Positions 36,961 through 50,008 of a stretch of DNA of 64,000 nt are shown piece after piece. Every line of letters begins with the position of its first letter. Within the stretch, counting starts at the first letter, position 1. Location: contig NC_057788.1 of NCBI RefSeq assembly GCF_014905175.1, forward strand, positions 6,014,001-6,078,000, given 5' to 3'. The translations under genes and the position numbers were made by a program. A model generated the notes under the pieces. That model had not been told where the DNA came from and did no database searches. It saw only the letters and a list, made by a program, of their open reading frames with translations. The stretch comes from Aphidius gifuensis. Its lineage: Eukaryota > Arthropoda > Insecta > Hymenoptera > Braconidae.

Positions 36961-39900
36961 CCCACTTATTCAATTTACTGCCCCTCATTTCAAGCTATTG
37001 TACTATCTTCTCCTCTTCCTCTTTTCTTGTGTTGAATTTTTAGATTTTTCTAATTATTTTTAAAAGCTTTTACCTGTTTTTTTAATATTATTAACTATTT
37101 TTTTTTTTTTTTTCAATGCAAAAAGTTATTAATTTATCGATAAAATTATTAATTTTTAACAACAATCTCATTGTTAGATGATTGTACAAATTTTTATGGG
37201 TTTTTATTATATATTTTTTTTGTTAGTCATAAGGGGGAATCTAAGCTTGAATAAGATGAAAAGAATAAGCCATATTTTTTTTTTAATTTCTTAGAAATGA
37301 GATTTAATTTTTTTTTAAAAAGTTGTTACGAAGAGAAAAATCAGAGGGAACAAAAAGAACACGTGGCTAGTTTTAGTTGGCCTATACATGTACAGACCGG
37401 TCCATTTTTTCGGAGAATAAAAAATAGCCTTAGGTATATCATATGATATGATTTTTTATTCGTTTATATTTTTATTTTTTTTTTTTGATAAAAAGACACT
37501 ATTTTATTATCTACAATAAATTTGATAAAAAAATTTTTATCATTAAAAATAAATTTTAAATAATTATAAATTTAAATTTACTCTTTGTTGTTTTATTTAA
37601 AAATAGCTGAAATAAAATTAAACGAGTTTATCATGCATCCCAGCAACTGCAGACCCTACTGATGTTGGATGCACTGAAATAGCAAGCTACCTAATATTAG
37701 GAACCTGACTAATATACACAATTTTATTCGTGAAAGCAAATATTTTTGCGGTTAATAAACCACAAATTACAAGAAACAAGAAACAATGTTGCATTAAATA
37801 TTATGTATAAAACAATATTGAATAATTTATCAAATAAATTTCATTTTATATTATTATTTTCAAATTTGATAATGAAAAGTTCAATAGTTATTGTTTATAT
37901 GCATAAAATTCGTTGACCTAAAGTTTTTTTGTAGCTCAACTTTTAACGACCCTTTCTTTTTTAACTTTTTTTCTGGGCCTGAATTGTTTGAGTTTCTTCA
38001 CGAGGGAACTTTTTTTCTTTTTGCGCCAGTTAGGGCAAAAAACTAAGGTCCAACAAGGTCCATCCAGTCAGGTATACATAAACAGGGTCATGGCTCTTAT
38101 AAACCCAACAAAAATATTATGGTTTTGAAGTAAAAAAAAAACGGAAAAATAAAGGAAATACTTTGTGCTAATTACTTGATAAATTATAACGTACAGCGAA
38201 AAATAAAAAATTAAAGTTTTTTAAAAAAAACCCAGTCATTCTGGAGATACATGTATGTATTAATATATTCTTGTGGATTTTTTTGATTATGTAACACTTT
38301 TTTTTGCCTATTACATATATCAGTTATCATGAAAAAAAAAAAATATTAACACTCATTAGTAAAATAAAATATATACTTGATAATTTTGATAATTTTATAA
38401 AAATATTTTCAAATGATTATAGTTGAGTGGTTTGATTGGAACAAATAAATTTAGTATACTAGTAGTAAATGTTTTTGTTAATTATAAATTATATACATTT
38501 TTTTAAACAACAGTTGAACGACATGCGCAATATTGTGTCGTGTGTCACCCGCGTAATTTAAAACCGTTTGAATCACGAGACATCCACGCACTGCCAACTT
38601 TGGAAATAATCGTGATAAATATATTTTTTTTTATTTAAACCACCAATATTTTTTTTTTTATTGATTACATAAAAACAAGCTATAAATAAATATTCTCAAT
38701 TATTATTAATTTTATCATTTGTTTATTTAATATTAACAAGTTATTACAATTAAATTTTCAATATAATAATTAGTTTTTTGAAAAAAATTCCATTAATTAA
38801 TTAAAATTTTTCTAGAAGAAATTATTTTATTTTTTTTTTCGTTTACATATCAACGGTCAACTTTAATAGCAAACAATTATTTTAAAGCATAAACAAATAA
38901 ATAAATTAATACACAATTTAATGCTACATTGTGTTAAGTTAATAAAAAGTTAAATTGGCACAATGTAAAAATAAATAAAAATAATATATTATTTTATACG
39001 CATATAAATTTTTTTAAATGACACTATCACTCTCTATTATTTCGACATTAATTTATCATGTGACATTTAAAAAAAAAAATGACTCAAAAAATATTATGAA
39101 TCATTGGTCAATTAATAACGAGCCAAAATAATCAATTGTTATAAATTGATTCATTATTATTTTAATAATTTTATCCTCAAACAAATTAAAATAATTATTC
39201 AAATAAATTTTATAGATTTAATTTTTTTTTTCTACTTTATTTGATGATTAAATATTCAATTAATAATTTAACAATATTTTTCCATTTTTATATATTTAAT
39301 TTAATTTATAAAAATCAATTTTATCATGTAAAATTATATGATTTTTTTAAAATTAATTTTTGAAAGATTAATGTGGATCTTTCGAAATAATCTATAAAAT
39401 TATGCTTTATATATTTGAACAGATAGATGTGCTTAGAGATAACAAGTTTGTCATACACTTTAACATTTTTTTTTTCTTCTTTTTTTTTGAATCCATCATT
39501 TAGATAAAATATAAAATTGAAATAAAAAAACGAGACAAGTTGATAAAGTAACATTATTCAGATAAGCAGGTTATTAATTTGTTGGTAAATCTACGATGAC
39601 CACGATCAGAACATCTGAGGGATTAAAATTATATGTTACTTTCTATACATCTTTTTTTTTTTTTTTGACTTTACGCACCTGGGCCTTACGAAATACATTA
39701 TATTTAAAAAGTAGTTAGAAAAAAATATTTATTCATGATATACAACTCATGAATAAATAATCAAATAAATAAAAAATCTTTCATGATTATATCAACGAGT
39801 TTTAAAATACAAAAAAGATAATATTTAATTATTTTTTTCCTTAATTCACTAATAAATAAATCTATAAAAAAATTGATTATAAATTTTGGTACATATATTT

Positions 39901-42900
39901 TGCAATATATTTACTAAAAAAAATATCAATTTATCAAATCACTTTGTAAAAATTTTTTTTACTTTTTATTTTTAATTTATCAGTTATCAATTAAAATAAT
40001 GTAAGAATGATTTATATATATGTTTTTTTTTATTTTAATTCAATGACAAATTGATCAAAGTTAGATTTTTACTACTCATCTAAATTGATAGTTGATTATG
40101 ACGACGTGTCGCGACGAATCAATTCACAATGTGACATACCGCACAATACAGGTCATACATATAGTCATGCCAAGAATAAATTTATCCAAGGAAAAAATCA
40201 TTTTGTTGACGTAGTTGATTCACCATTACGTCATGATAACGGCATTCTTTTTAATCATTATCTATATTATTTTACAATTTTGTTTATTTATTTTTTGATG
40301 ACAATATGAAAATTATAATAGATCAGTCGTTGGATGATTTATACAGCTTTGAAAAATTAAAAATAAAATTTGTTTCAAGTCTTAAATAAATATTTTTTAA
40401 TGACAGTAATAGATAATAATATTGATAAGAATATTTTCGACTTATTTTTCGTGGAAAAAATTTTTAAAAGTTAGACGCATATTGTTGAACTTTTGTACGA
40501 TATAGGTATTTTTAATTTTTATATTTTATTTAGTTTTTAATCATTTTTTTTTTAAAGATAATAATTTTATTATCTATAATTTGAAAAGAAAATTAGTCAA
40601 AATAAATAATTTATGTTTATTTTTTTTTTTTCCATTTTTTAGTTCTTTGAACTTGAAAAATAAATTTAAAAGTCTATCTATTTTTTTTCGTCAAGAAATC
40701 TATCGTCAACAAAAAATAGATAACTGAATTATTATATTTTAAAATATATTAATCAATAGAAAAAAAAATAAATGATAAATAATTTTAGATTTTTATTTAT
40801 ACAAATTTAATATTAAAAAATACATTTTTTTCTTTTTCATTCACGTCATTGCTGAGAGATCAATTTTTATTGTACGTTCAATATAAATAATAATAAAAAA
40901 AAAAAAAAAAGTCATAAATCTTTATATCACGTGCTCCAACAAAAAAAATAAAAAATAAAAATCAAATCTCCATTTCCCATACCACACAATGTCGCCAATC
41001 TGACTAGTGACGATTTTTCAAGGTCAAGCCACCCACTTGGATGCTCATAAACTCACCCTTCTTTTTTATTTTTTTGTTCCTTATCACTGTATAAAATATA
41101 CACCAACTAAAATCGTAGATAAAGTGAGATAAAATATATATAGTCAACTTAAATCTTGTATACTAAAATATTGAAAAATGAAGAGACGTCGATCTAGACC
41201 TGTCGACGCCAGGCTCTCCTCTCTTCTCCTCTCTTATTTGATAAAATAAACCCTCCCACAAACTTATCCCTTTCTCTTGATCTACCACTTTTTTATATTA
41301 GACAAGATAAAATATAAAAAACCAAGTTTTTCTTTATTTTAAATCATTAACCATGAGTTGTCACTTACTCTCTTTCTCTTGATCATTTTTTTTTTTTTAT
41401 ACTCAGGTCTCAGTTCTCTTGAACCCTCTTGTTTCTCCTTGATAATGACGTTCAATACAACAAGACCTTGTGCATAGATGATATATATAAAATAATAAAT
41501 TCACTTTGACCTTGCAATAAGGGAAATATTTATTATTCTTATATTTTCATTGCATTCTATATACGTTATGTAATACCTTCAAATAACTCTGTGTATATTT
41601 TCATTGTCTGCTATTTAAATGCATAAATAAATTTAATTTTAAATGTCATCTTATATTTATTAAATTATATTTAGCATAAATTGTATTATTGAATTTTTTT
41701 TATAATTTTAAATTTATATTCTAAAAACAGTAATATTTTAAAATAGCAAGGAAAATCAATTTTATTATTTTATAATATAAAATTTTACATGTATTTTTTT
41801 TTTCTGTACAATTGGATTTTTATTGATTTTTTTTATTTTTATTTAAACTCACAGACATACTCAATGATTTATATTCGGTAATAAAAATATATTAAAAGTT
41901 GAAGATAAAAAAAAAAATAGATTATTGAAAAACAAAAAAAAGGAATTCATATGCGGTATTGATGACGTTGGTTTATTGTTGCAAAAAAAAATAAAAACAC
42001 TTTATCTATTATTCTCGCTGTACAGTCATGCCTTGCAGAAGACATTATCCTTTTATTTTATTTTTGTTTAACTTAATTGAAAAAAAAAGAAAGCCAGAAT
42101 ATAAAAATGAGGTAAAAATAAAATAAAAAAATTGAGAGAGAAAAGTAATGGACACTGAGATAAACGATATATCACTGATAGATTTCTTTAAAAAACTATA
42201 GTTTAAAATAAAAAAAAAATCTTAATTGTATGTCTATACTTTAAAATGAGTATTTGATATCATCACTTCCATCAGCAGGTATTTTTTTTTACCTTTTATA
42301 TTAAACACAGTTAATGGCCAACAACATTTATATCAAATTTCATAAAATAAAATAATTAAAACGTATATATAAAATTAATTCAAATATTCAATAATTTTTT
42401 TAATTATGCTTGAAGAAATCAATAATTTGCTTGATATTATTATAATTCTAATGTTTATACAATTTTTTTTTGAATTTTTACATTAAAATAACATTTTTTA
42501 TAGTCAAAATCTAAAAATTTAAATAAAATAGAATTAATAAATAAAAAAATTAAATTTTTATAATTTTATGGAAGGCCATACCAGTTTTTTTAAATAAAAA
42601 AAAAAACAAAATTATAAGAGGTTGAAGTGAGAGTGGGATTGGGGTATTATTCCCACTCATTTTGGTCTTTTTAAAATAATTTTTAAATAATGTTTTATTT
42701 CGATCAACACACTGTGAATGAAATAAAATTCTAACTTTATAATAATAAAATAAATTCATGTAAATATAGTAAAATTAGCAACGAGGTGAGTAACCGTTGT
42801 TATATAATGTAAAAATAGAACTTCAAGTCAGACTAAAATATTGTTTAGAAAATTGATTATTTGTAATAGTAAAATTTTATTATTGATAGAAATTTTACAC

Positions 42901-44720
42901 ATGTTTTAACCATTACAATATAAATATTTTTATGGTTGAATATTATCAAAGAAGCTGGTGAACCAACGACCAACGGGGTGACGACAAACGAGTATTGTAA
43001 AAGCATATATATATACAGTAGTAGAACGACTGGGCGAGTGGAAATTTCCATTGCAGTTGGCATGCCAGTTTGTACAGTCCACTACAAAAATCATCTTCAA
43101 AAATTTAACACCACTATTACCCCTATAATAATTCCTAAAAAAAAAAAAATTCCACCAGTAATTTATATTTTTTTTTTAAATTATCCAACAAATTTTATAA
43201 ATTTTTATTATTTATATTTTTCTATAATTTCTATTCCAATTTATCATAGAAATTATATTTTATAAATAAATTTAATAAAAACAAACAATTGTCAAAAAAA
43301 AAAATTATCAACAATTAATTTGTTAATTATTTTTTAAATTTTATTTAATATCTACTTTTGACGGTGTTTATTTTTAAAAAATAAAAAAGTATAAATAACA
43401 AGTGCGCAGTTGGAATTATAAATACTGTGCGTAATTTTTTTTTTTTTTTTGTTTAATATACATATACTAAAAAAAAAAAATTAGTAATTAATATACTTGA
43501 TCAAATAATAACTGAAATTCCATAGCGATTAGTTTATCCACGATAACGATAAGACTAAACTGCGATAAATAAATTAAAAATTAAAAAAACAAAATGACAT
43601 AAAATTGTATATATAATGATATAATAAATTTATGAAAATTTATGGAGAGAAGGGAAATTTTTTTGTTTGATATAAAAAAATAAATAAAAATCATACTTTT
43701 TATACACTTTCTCTTTTGAGATAAAATTCTTAGGTACATATAAAATAAAACAATGTGCAATTATTATCGAAGAAAGTTTAACAAAATAATAATAATAATA
43801 TTACTAATAAAATTGAAAGAAAAAAAAATAGTAGAATAGCTAAAATAATTGCCATTATAAAATAGAAAAAAGATAAAAATAAAATATTATTTTCTCGTGT
43901 GTGATAGAGTCATTTAAATTTCCTCAACTGTTTATGTAATTTATTAATCAATTTTCAATTTTTTAAATGCGTAATGTGTATGTATGTATATATTTTTTTT
44001 TTAGCATTCGCTGTGTCGATGTCCGTAAATACACGTGACTTGGATGTCCACGTGGCATTGCTTTCATTATCGCCTTGTTGCCTTCAAGTTAACACACTAA
44101 CCTATCCCCAACGCGTTATTTATCATCATCTCTCACAAACCAGCATACAGATCATTGACTTTTTGTCATATTATATACTAAACATGCAATCATTTTTTTT
44201 TCATTTATGCGCATGTATAAGTGTAATCATATGTCGATGTCAATGTCCCACTTTATTTTACATTCAAACTGATTTTTAAATATTTTAGTATCGAAATAAT
44301 TTAACATATCATCATCGTCATCATTATATTTCTTTGCCTGTTTGAGTGTAAATTAATTATTTTTTTTTTTATTACTTTGAATTACGTAGTTTGTATATTT
44401 ATACATCATTCTTTTGAGGAAAACCTGTGATTTTTTATGAGCTGATAAGAAATTTAATTATTAATTTAATTTGTAATATAATAATTTATTATATATTATA
44501 GGAATATATTATTAGGAAAATAAATTAGATAAATAATAGAACTTGAAGCACAAATTATCTTCTTTCAATATCATCTTGTTTTATTTTCAATTATGCTTTT
44601 TAGAAAATTATTAATTTTATATTTAAACTAATTATGGTAAATGTGATTTTCAGTAATATGACAATTTTTTACATTGTTGGGTTTACAAAAAAAATTCGGT
44701 CTTGAAATCGAAACACAAGT
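36961..44720. other. Gene-free region, AT-rich
   Basis: No gene could be supported on either strand. Patches that depart from the A/T background are about 37625-37705, 38030-38100, 38515-38610, 40085-40260, 40975-41060, 41170-41230, 42945-43080 and 44010-44110. Their open frames show no known motif. They may be enhancers, UTR exons or decayed repeats. Confidence 0.5.
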
Positions 44721-45596
44721 CTACACACGTAACTGCTCATGTCTTCTGATGATAACGATTATTATTATTATATGCCAAAGAAGTAAAACTGCACAAACAA
44801 GACAATAAGGCATTAATGTGTGTCCTATTTGAACTTTCAAGATATTTGAAACGTCAGCATCATTGTCATGGTTTTCATTATTCTTTGCTTTTAAATTATC
44901 AATTGAATTTATAATTTCATCCACTCTATAAAAAAAAAAAAACAAAAATCAAGAAGTTGTCTCAAAAAATTGATTACCAATGAAAAAACAATAACTACTT
45001 ACTCTTTGCTGTCATATATGAATTGCAGGTAAAAACTAGTTTGATCCATTGTGTGATTGAAATCATCTATAAAAAAATAATTTATATAAAATCATAAATA
45101 AATAATAATCATTAAATATATTTTGTACAAAAAAATAATCAAACCATCTGGAACAAATCGAAAACAAGCATGAAAATACAATCGATCAGGATCATTTAGA
45201 AGAATATAAGTCGATTCGGTAGTAGATAAATTTTTTGATGAATAACATTCTCGAAAATCGTAAAGTGGACTCGCATCGTTTGAAGATAATACCTGTAATT
45301 AATTTTGTTTTTAAATATACATGTACCTACAAAATATGTTTACTTATAATAAAATAAAAATTACTTACTTTTAAATCAACTGATTGTCCTTCTACTTTAG
45401 ATATTTCAACTTTTAAAATTAATGATCCATTCATTGGATTGTGACTTGTGTAACAGTCCTTTAATAATTCCTGTTTACTCGATGTCGACCCCAGAATAAA
45501 AATGATAATGACGGTAGTGATCAACATCAAAAAGATTATTTTCATCATAAATATCATTAATTTCTCCTTATTGATGAATTTGTATAAAATAAACAT
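44721..45596 (-). CDS. Divergent p24/GOLD-like type I membrane protein (putative)
   Basis: Four exons: 45596-45369, 45292-45145, 45066-45003, 44925-44721 (phases 0, 1, 2); 214 residues, the usual p24 length. There is an N-terminal hydrophobic signal (about 15-36), then a beta-rich lumenal region with cysteines at 48, 92 and 119 and potential N-glycosylation sites (NGS, NLS, NHT). A short helical stretch (VDEIINSIDNLKAKN) follows, then a single membrane span (YCLVCAVLLLWHIIIIIVII) and a tail RRHEQLRV. This order matches the TMED/p24 cargo receptors of the early secretory pathway. The tail lacks the usual FF and KK sorting signals and overall similarity is weak, so the family call is tentative; the gene model is firmer. 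It is divergent from RRP1. Confidence 0.6.
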
Positions 45597-46747
45597 TATA
45601 AAACGACTTGTACATGTACCAGATAATTGCAGATGAAAAATGCGCTTTTAAAGGTTATAAAGCATGGAACTCAACAGTCCACGTGGGTTGAAAGTTGAAG
45701 GCAACAAGATTAGGACTTGAGGGCAGGGAGGAGCCAAGATTAGAGATTTCTGAGTGCATAGGGGTGCTTAAGGGTCTCTCTTCTTTAGTTTTTTTTTTTA
45801 AATTTTATTGGATGCAACAATTATAAGTACTAAAATGCATAATGATATTGGTAGGCTTTTGCATTTCTAATTTAAGCAGTTTTCCAATTTTTGTCACACA
45901 TCATTTGTTAGCGTAAATCATTTTAAAAGATAACTAATGTTTAAAAAAACAAAGATATTTTTTTTTTTTAATTTTATGCTTTCATTTTTCTATATTTAGA
46001 ATTTCAAATTTAATTTAAGCAAATTATTCCATATTAGTCAATAGATCATGATACAATCATTTATAAATGTAAATCATTTATAAAATATAACTAAATAGTA
46101 TTAATTTTAATACAATCATTAAAATATATTATTATAATTTAAATTAATAATATTAATCTATTATATTAATTATTAATGTTTAATTGTAAATTTTATAATT
46201 ATTATAAGTAATTAATAGAACATGTAAAATTAATAATTAACTCAATATTATAATATAATAATTTGAATTTCAAATTATTACTTAGGATAAGTTTATATTT
46301 AGTTAATGTATGATAAAAACTAAATATTTGAATCATAATTAATTTTATACTTGTACAATATTATTTTAATAGAATTATAAGATATGATTTATGTATTTAG
46401 ATATAATTTAATTGATTACACTGATGTAATTAAAATAATGAATAATTAATATTATATGTATACAATGATATGTCAGTATGTCAAATAATATGGAATAACA
46501 ATATGAATCATCATGCATATGCAGGTCTACATGGAGTTTGAATATCACATGGAATATCAGTTAAATTTGAAGGTTATGTGAGCTTGCGTTTTATTTTCCA
46601 TCACTTTTCATGCCATGTGGTAGCCGGAAAAAAAAGCGCAACGTGTTTATTCATTAGTAATTAATAAATAATAATTATTTATTGTGATAAATATATTTTT
46701 TAATTGTGTATGTGTGTTTGTGTTTTATACAACAATAGTATATAAAA
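45597..46747. promoter_or_regulatory. Divergent intergenic region p24-like / RRP1
   Basis: Both flanking genes start at its edges, so both promoters should lie here. The middle (about 46030-46500) is nearly pure A/T with many short palindromes of TTAATTATAA type. The edges are more complex (45600-45780 and 46500-46640, the latter with CCATGTGGTAGCCGG). No ORF. Confidence 0.5.
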
Positions 46748-49109
46748 ATGGCAATTAAAAAATTATTAAAAAAGAACCCATCAAGACAAAGAGGTTTAAG
46801 AAAAAATAAAAAATATGAAAAGGAAAATGTTAATATTGTTAAAAAAAAACAAAATAAAACACTTGTTTCACAAGATCTTAAATTTGCAAGATCACTTGCA
46901 AGTAATGACAAGAAACAAAGAGAAAAAACTCTTAAAAAATTACGTGTTTGGATTTCACTTAGATCTAAAACGTCATTTGGTAAGTTAATTTATCAAACTT
47001 GATAATTCAATTAATTGAAAATAAATAAACAATATTATTATTATTAAATTTACAGCATTCTCAGAGATGGACTTAATGAGATTATGGAAAGGTCTCTTTT
47101 ATTGTATGTGGATGTCTGACAAGCCTCTAATTCAAGAAGATCTTGCTGAATCAATTAGCCAATTGGTACATTGTTTTGAGTCAAAAGAATTGACAATTTT
47201 ATATACAAAATGTGCCTTAAAAGCATTATCAACTGAATGGTTTGGAATTGATCAGTATAGACTTGATAAATTTCAAATGTTAGTAAGAAGAATAATTCGT
47301 CAAACATTTTATGTTTGTAAAAAACAATCATGGGATATGGATTGGATAAATGATGTATCAAAAGTATTTGAAGAAATATTATTAAATGAAAAATGTCCAC
47401 TTGGTTTGTCATTTCATATAACTGATATATATTGTGAAGAATTAGCTAAAGTATCTGAGGGTGATATACCAGAAAATGTTGTTGCTGAATTATTACGTCC
47501 ATTTGCAATTAATTTAGCAGTTAAAAATGATAATCGTCAAATACGTCATACAATAAAACAAGTATTTAGATATTTAATGTTCCAGTCAGATGTTGGTATG
47601 GATTATAAAGAAAAATTTGAAGCATGGAGTAAAGCTGGATTTCCAACTGGTAATATTGATGCTATGGAAAAAGTTGAATTATCAGATGATGATGAAGATG
47701 AACTTGAAGAAGAATTAGATGATGAAATGATGGATGTTGATATGACAAGTGATAAAAAACAACAATCAAAACCTTTAGATCCACGAGCTGGTAGAGTTGA
47801 TGTTGAAATTCCACAATTACCATTTGATGCAAATGGAATTGTTGAATTATTGAGTGAATGTAAAATGAATCCATCTTCAACACCAAAAACTCGTAAAAAT
47901 ATATCAATACTTATTGATCAATTTAAAGAAATTGCTCAAGGTTCAATGCCACTTGGTATTAAAACAGTTGATTTACCAACACGAAAAAATCCTGAAACAA
48001 ATCCAACAAAAGCAGCCAAGAGATTGTTGGAACTTGAAGATAAGCTATTTGAAACTTCATGTTCACGAAGAAAGAAGGCACGTATTGAGATGAAAAAAAA
48101 GAAACGAGTTGAGAAAAAATCTGAGGCACCAGTTGAGACTACAATTGAAACAGAAGTTGAGACTCCAATTGAAACTGAAGTTGACATTCCACATGTGGCT
48201 CCAGTGGAGGAAAAAGTTGTTACTCCAGTTAAGACAAAGGTAAAGACAAAGAGTCCAGTTTTGAAAAAAGTTAAAAATTCAATTGCCAAGACTCCAATTA
48301 AAACTCCAGCTAAAACTTTAACTGAAACTCCTGTCAAGACACCTAAAACTCCAACTATAACATCAGTCAAGACTCCAATTAAAACTCCAGTAAAAACATC
48401 AACTGAAACTCCTGTTAAGACACCTAAAACTCCAACTCTAACTTCAGTCAAGACTCCAATTAAAACTCCAGTTAAAACATCAACTGAAACTCCTGTTAAG
48501 ACACCTAAAACTCCAACTATAACATCAGTCAAGACTCCAAATAAAACTCCAGTAAAAACATCAACTGAAACTCCTGTTAAGACACCTAAAACTTCAACTA
48601 TAACTTCAATCAAGACTCCAATTAAAACTCCAGCTAAAACTTTAACTGAAACTCCTGTCAAGACACCTAAAACTCCAACTATAACTTCAGTCAAGACATC
48701 AACTGTAACTCCAGTTAAAACTCCATTAAAAACTCCAACTAAAACACCAACTGTCAAGACTCCATGTAAAACTCCAACTATAACTTCAGTTAAAGTTTCA
48801 ACTGCAACTCCAGTCAAGACTGTAACACCACTTAAAAATACATTGAAAACTCCAAGTAATTCACCAACAAAAACTCCAATTATGTCTGCAATTAAATTAA
48901 TGGATTCAAATTCATCAACTAAAAAAAAAGTTAGAATTGTATTACAAAAAAATACAGCTCAAAATCCATCTGAATATCATCTTCAACTGAGAAATAGTCC
49001 ACAAAATCCATATGATGGAAATAAAAAACCACTAGCTGGTGTTTTAAAACCAAGTCCATTCCCAAGCCCTAGAAATCCATTTTATAAGTCTAAAATGAAG
49101 TATTGCTAA
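46748..49109 (+). CDS. RRP1: RRP1 (Nop52) ribosomal RNA processing protein with expanded TP-repeat tail
   Basis: Two exons, 46748-46979 and 47056-49109 (phase 1); 761 residues. After a lysine-rich N-terminus the Nop52 domain begins: FARSLASNDKKQREKTLKKL, then FSEMDLMRLWKGLFYCMWMS, DKPLIQEDLAESISQLVHCF and EWFGIDQYRLDKFQMLVRRI, all family hallmarks. An acidic stretch (LSDDDEDELEEELDDE) separates it from a basic, low-complexity tail. RRP1/NNP-1 is a nucleolar protein needed for pre-rRNA processing to the 60S subunit. The tail holds five 27-residue repeats rich in TPxK (residues about 490-624), resembling proline-directed kinase sites. The long open frame on the opposite strand over this tail is a by-product of the repeats. 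Confidence 0.92.
48291..48695 (+). repeat. 81-bp coding minisatellite in RRP1, five units
   Basis: Units start at 48291, 48372, 48453, 48534 and 48615, each 81 bp with no frame change. The unit encodes 27 residues beginning TPIKTPVKTSTETPVKTPK and ending TPTITSVK. Units 1 and 5 share the variant AKTLTE, while units 2-4 have VKTSTE. Degenerate copies continue to about 48890. Confidence 0.95.
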
Positions 49110-50008
49110 TGAACAAGTTAATAAAAAACAGTTCAAATAAAATCACGATTTAAATTTTATATATTTTTGATTTTTTTTTTGTCAGTTACATGATTAATAA
49201 TAAAGTTATTAAGAATATTAATCAAGTTTGTTATTTTTAATCTGTTGATAAATTTAACTGATTCATTTTTTGTTGTTTTTTTTTTTTTTTTTACACGACA
49301 TAGGTACACTCAGAGTATTATAATTTAAAAACAAAAAAAAATACATGAAGACAAGGATATATTTTTCATATTTACAATTTTTTTTTTCGTCACTAAAATT
49401 TATCATTTTATAATGATCAACGAATTATTTCTTTGGCACGTGAATTCACATTTTTATTTTCTCCATTAACTCTTTTTATGAATGAAGAAAAATAGATAAT
49501 TATTTTTCAAACACAAACTATTTAACTCGTTTTTTTTTTCTTTTTTTTCAACTAGCTTTTCTAAGTATTTAAAATTACATGTTAAAATTATATTTAATTT
49601 TTTAAAATTTTTCTTTTTCCATTTAAAATTTGGAAAATAAATTTTTTTTTTACATTGAAAAAATATACTTATTTTTTCAGTGGAGTGTATAATGTGAATT
49701 TGATAATTCACTCATGATAATTAACATCACATTTTAAAAATTTTAATACACAAAAGTAGGAGATAATTTTCTTTTGATATTCCTAATTATTGTATATATC
49801 ACTAAATACTATTTACATCAATATCACAGTACTACTTTATTAAATAAATTAAATGGAGCAAAGACAAATTGAGCTCTGGATATTTAAAAATTAAAAGACC
49901 AAAAAAAAAATACAAATTTCATCTCAAAACAAATATTAGATTATAGTACATACATATAATAAAAATAAATTTTAAAAAAAATTCATTTTATATTAAAAAT
50001 TAATTTAT
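49110..50008. other. Convergent intergenic region RRP1 / LCLAT1
   Basis: 3' flanks of two convergent genes. AT-rich with homopolymers, probably both 3' UTRs (AATAATAAAG-type polyadenylation words at about 49196-49206). No gene seen. Confidence 0.5.

Noticed and set aside
40085..40309. 74-codon open frame (MIVDYDDVSRRINSQC)
   Set aside because: No recognisable motif, ends in AT-rich low complexity; listed only as a higher-complexity island.
42857..43265. Overlapping open frames on both strands
   Set aside because: No family resemblance; AT-rich tails; could be a regulatory or UTR patch.
43974..44279. 101-codon open frame on the plus strand
   Set aside because: Cysteine/phenylalanine-rich low-complexity translation with no domain or splice support.
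47936..48817. 293-codon open frame on the minus strand over RRP1
   Set aside because: It is the antisense of the TP-rich repeat; repeats without stops on one strand often stay open on the other. The RRP1 frame has clear homology.
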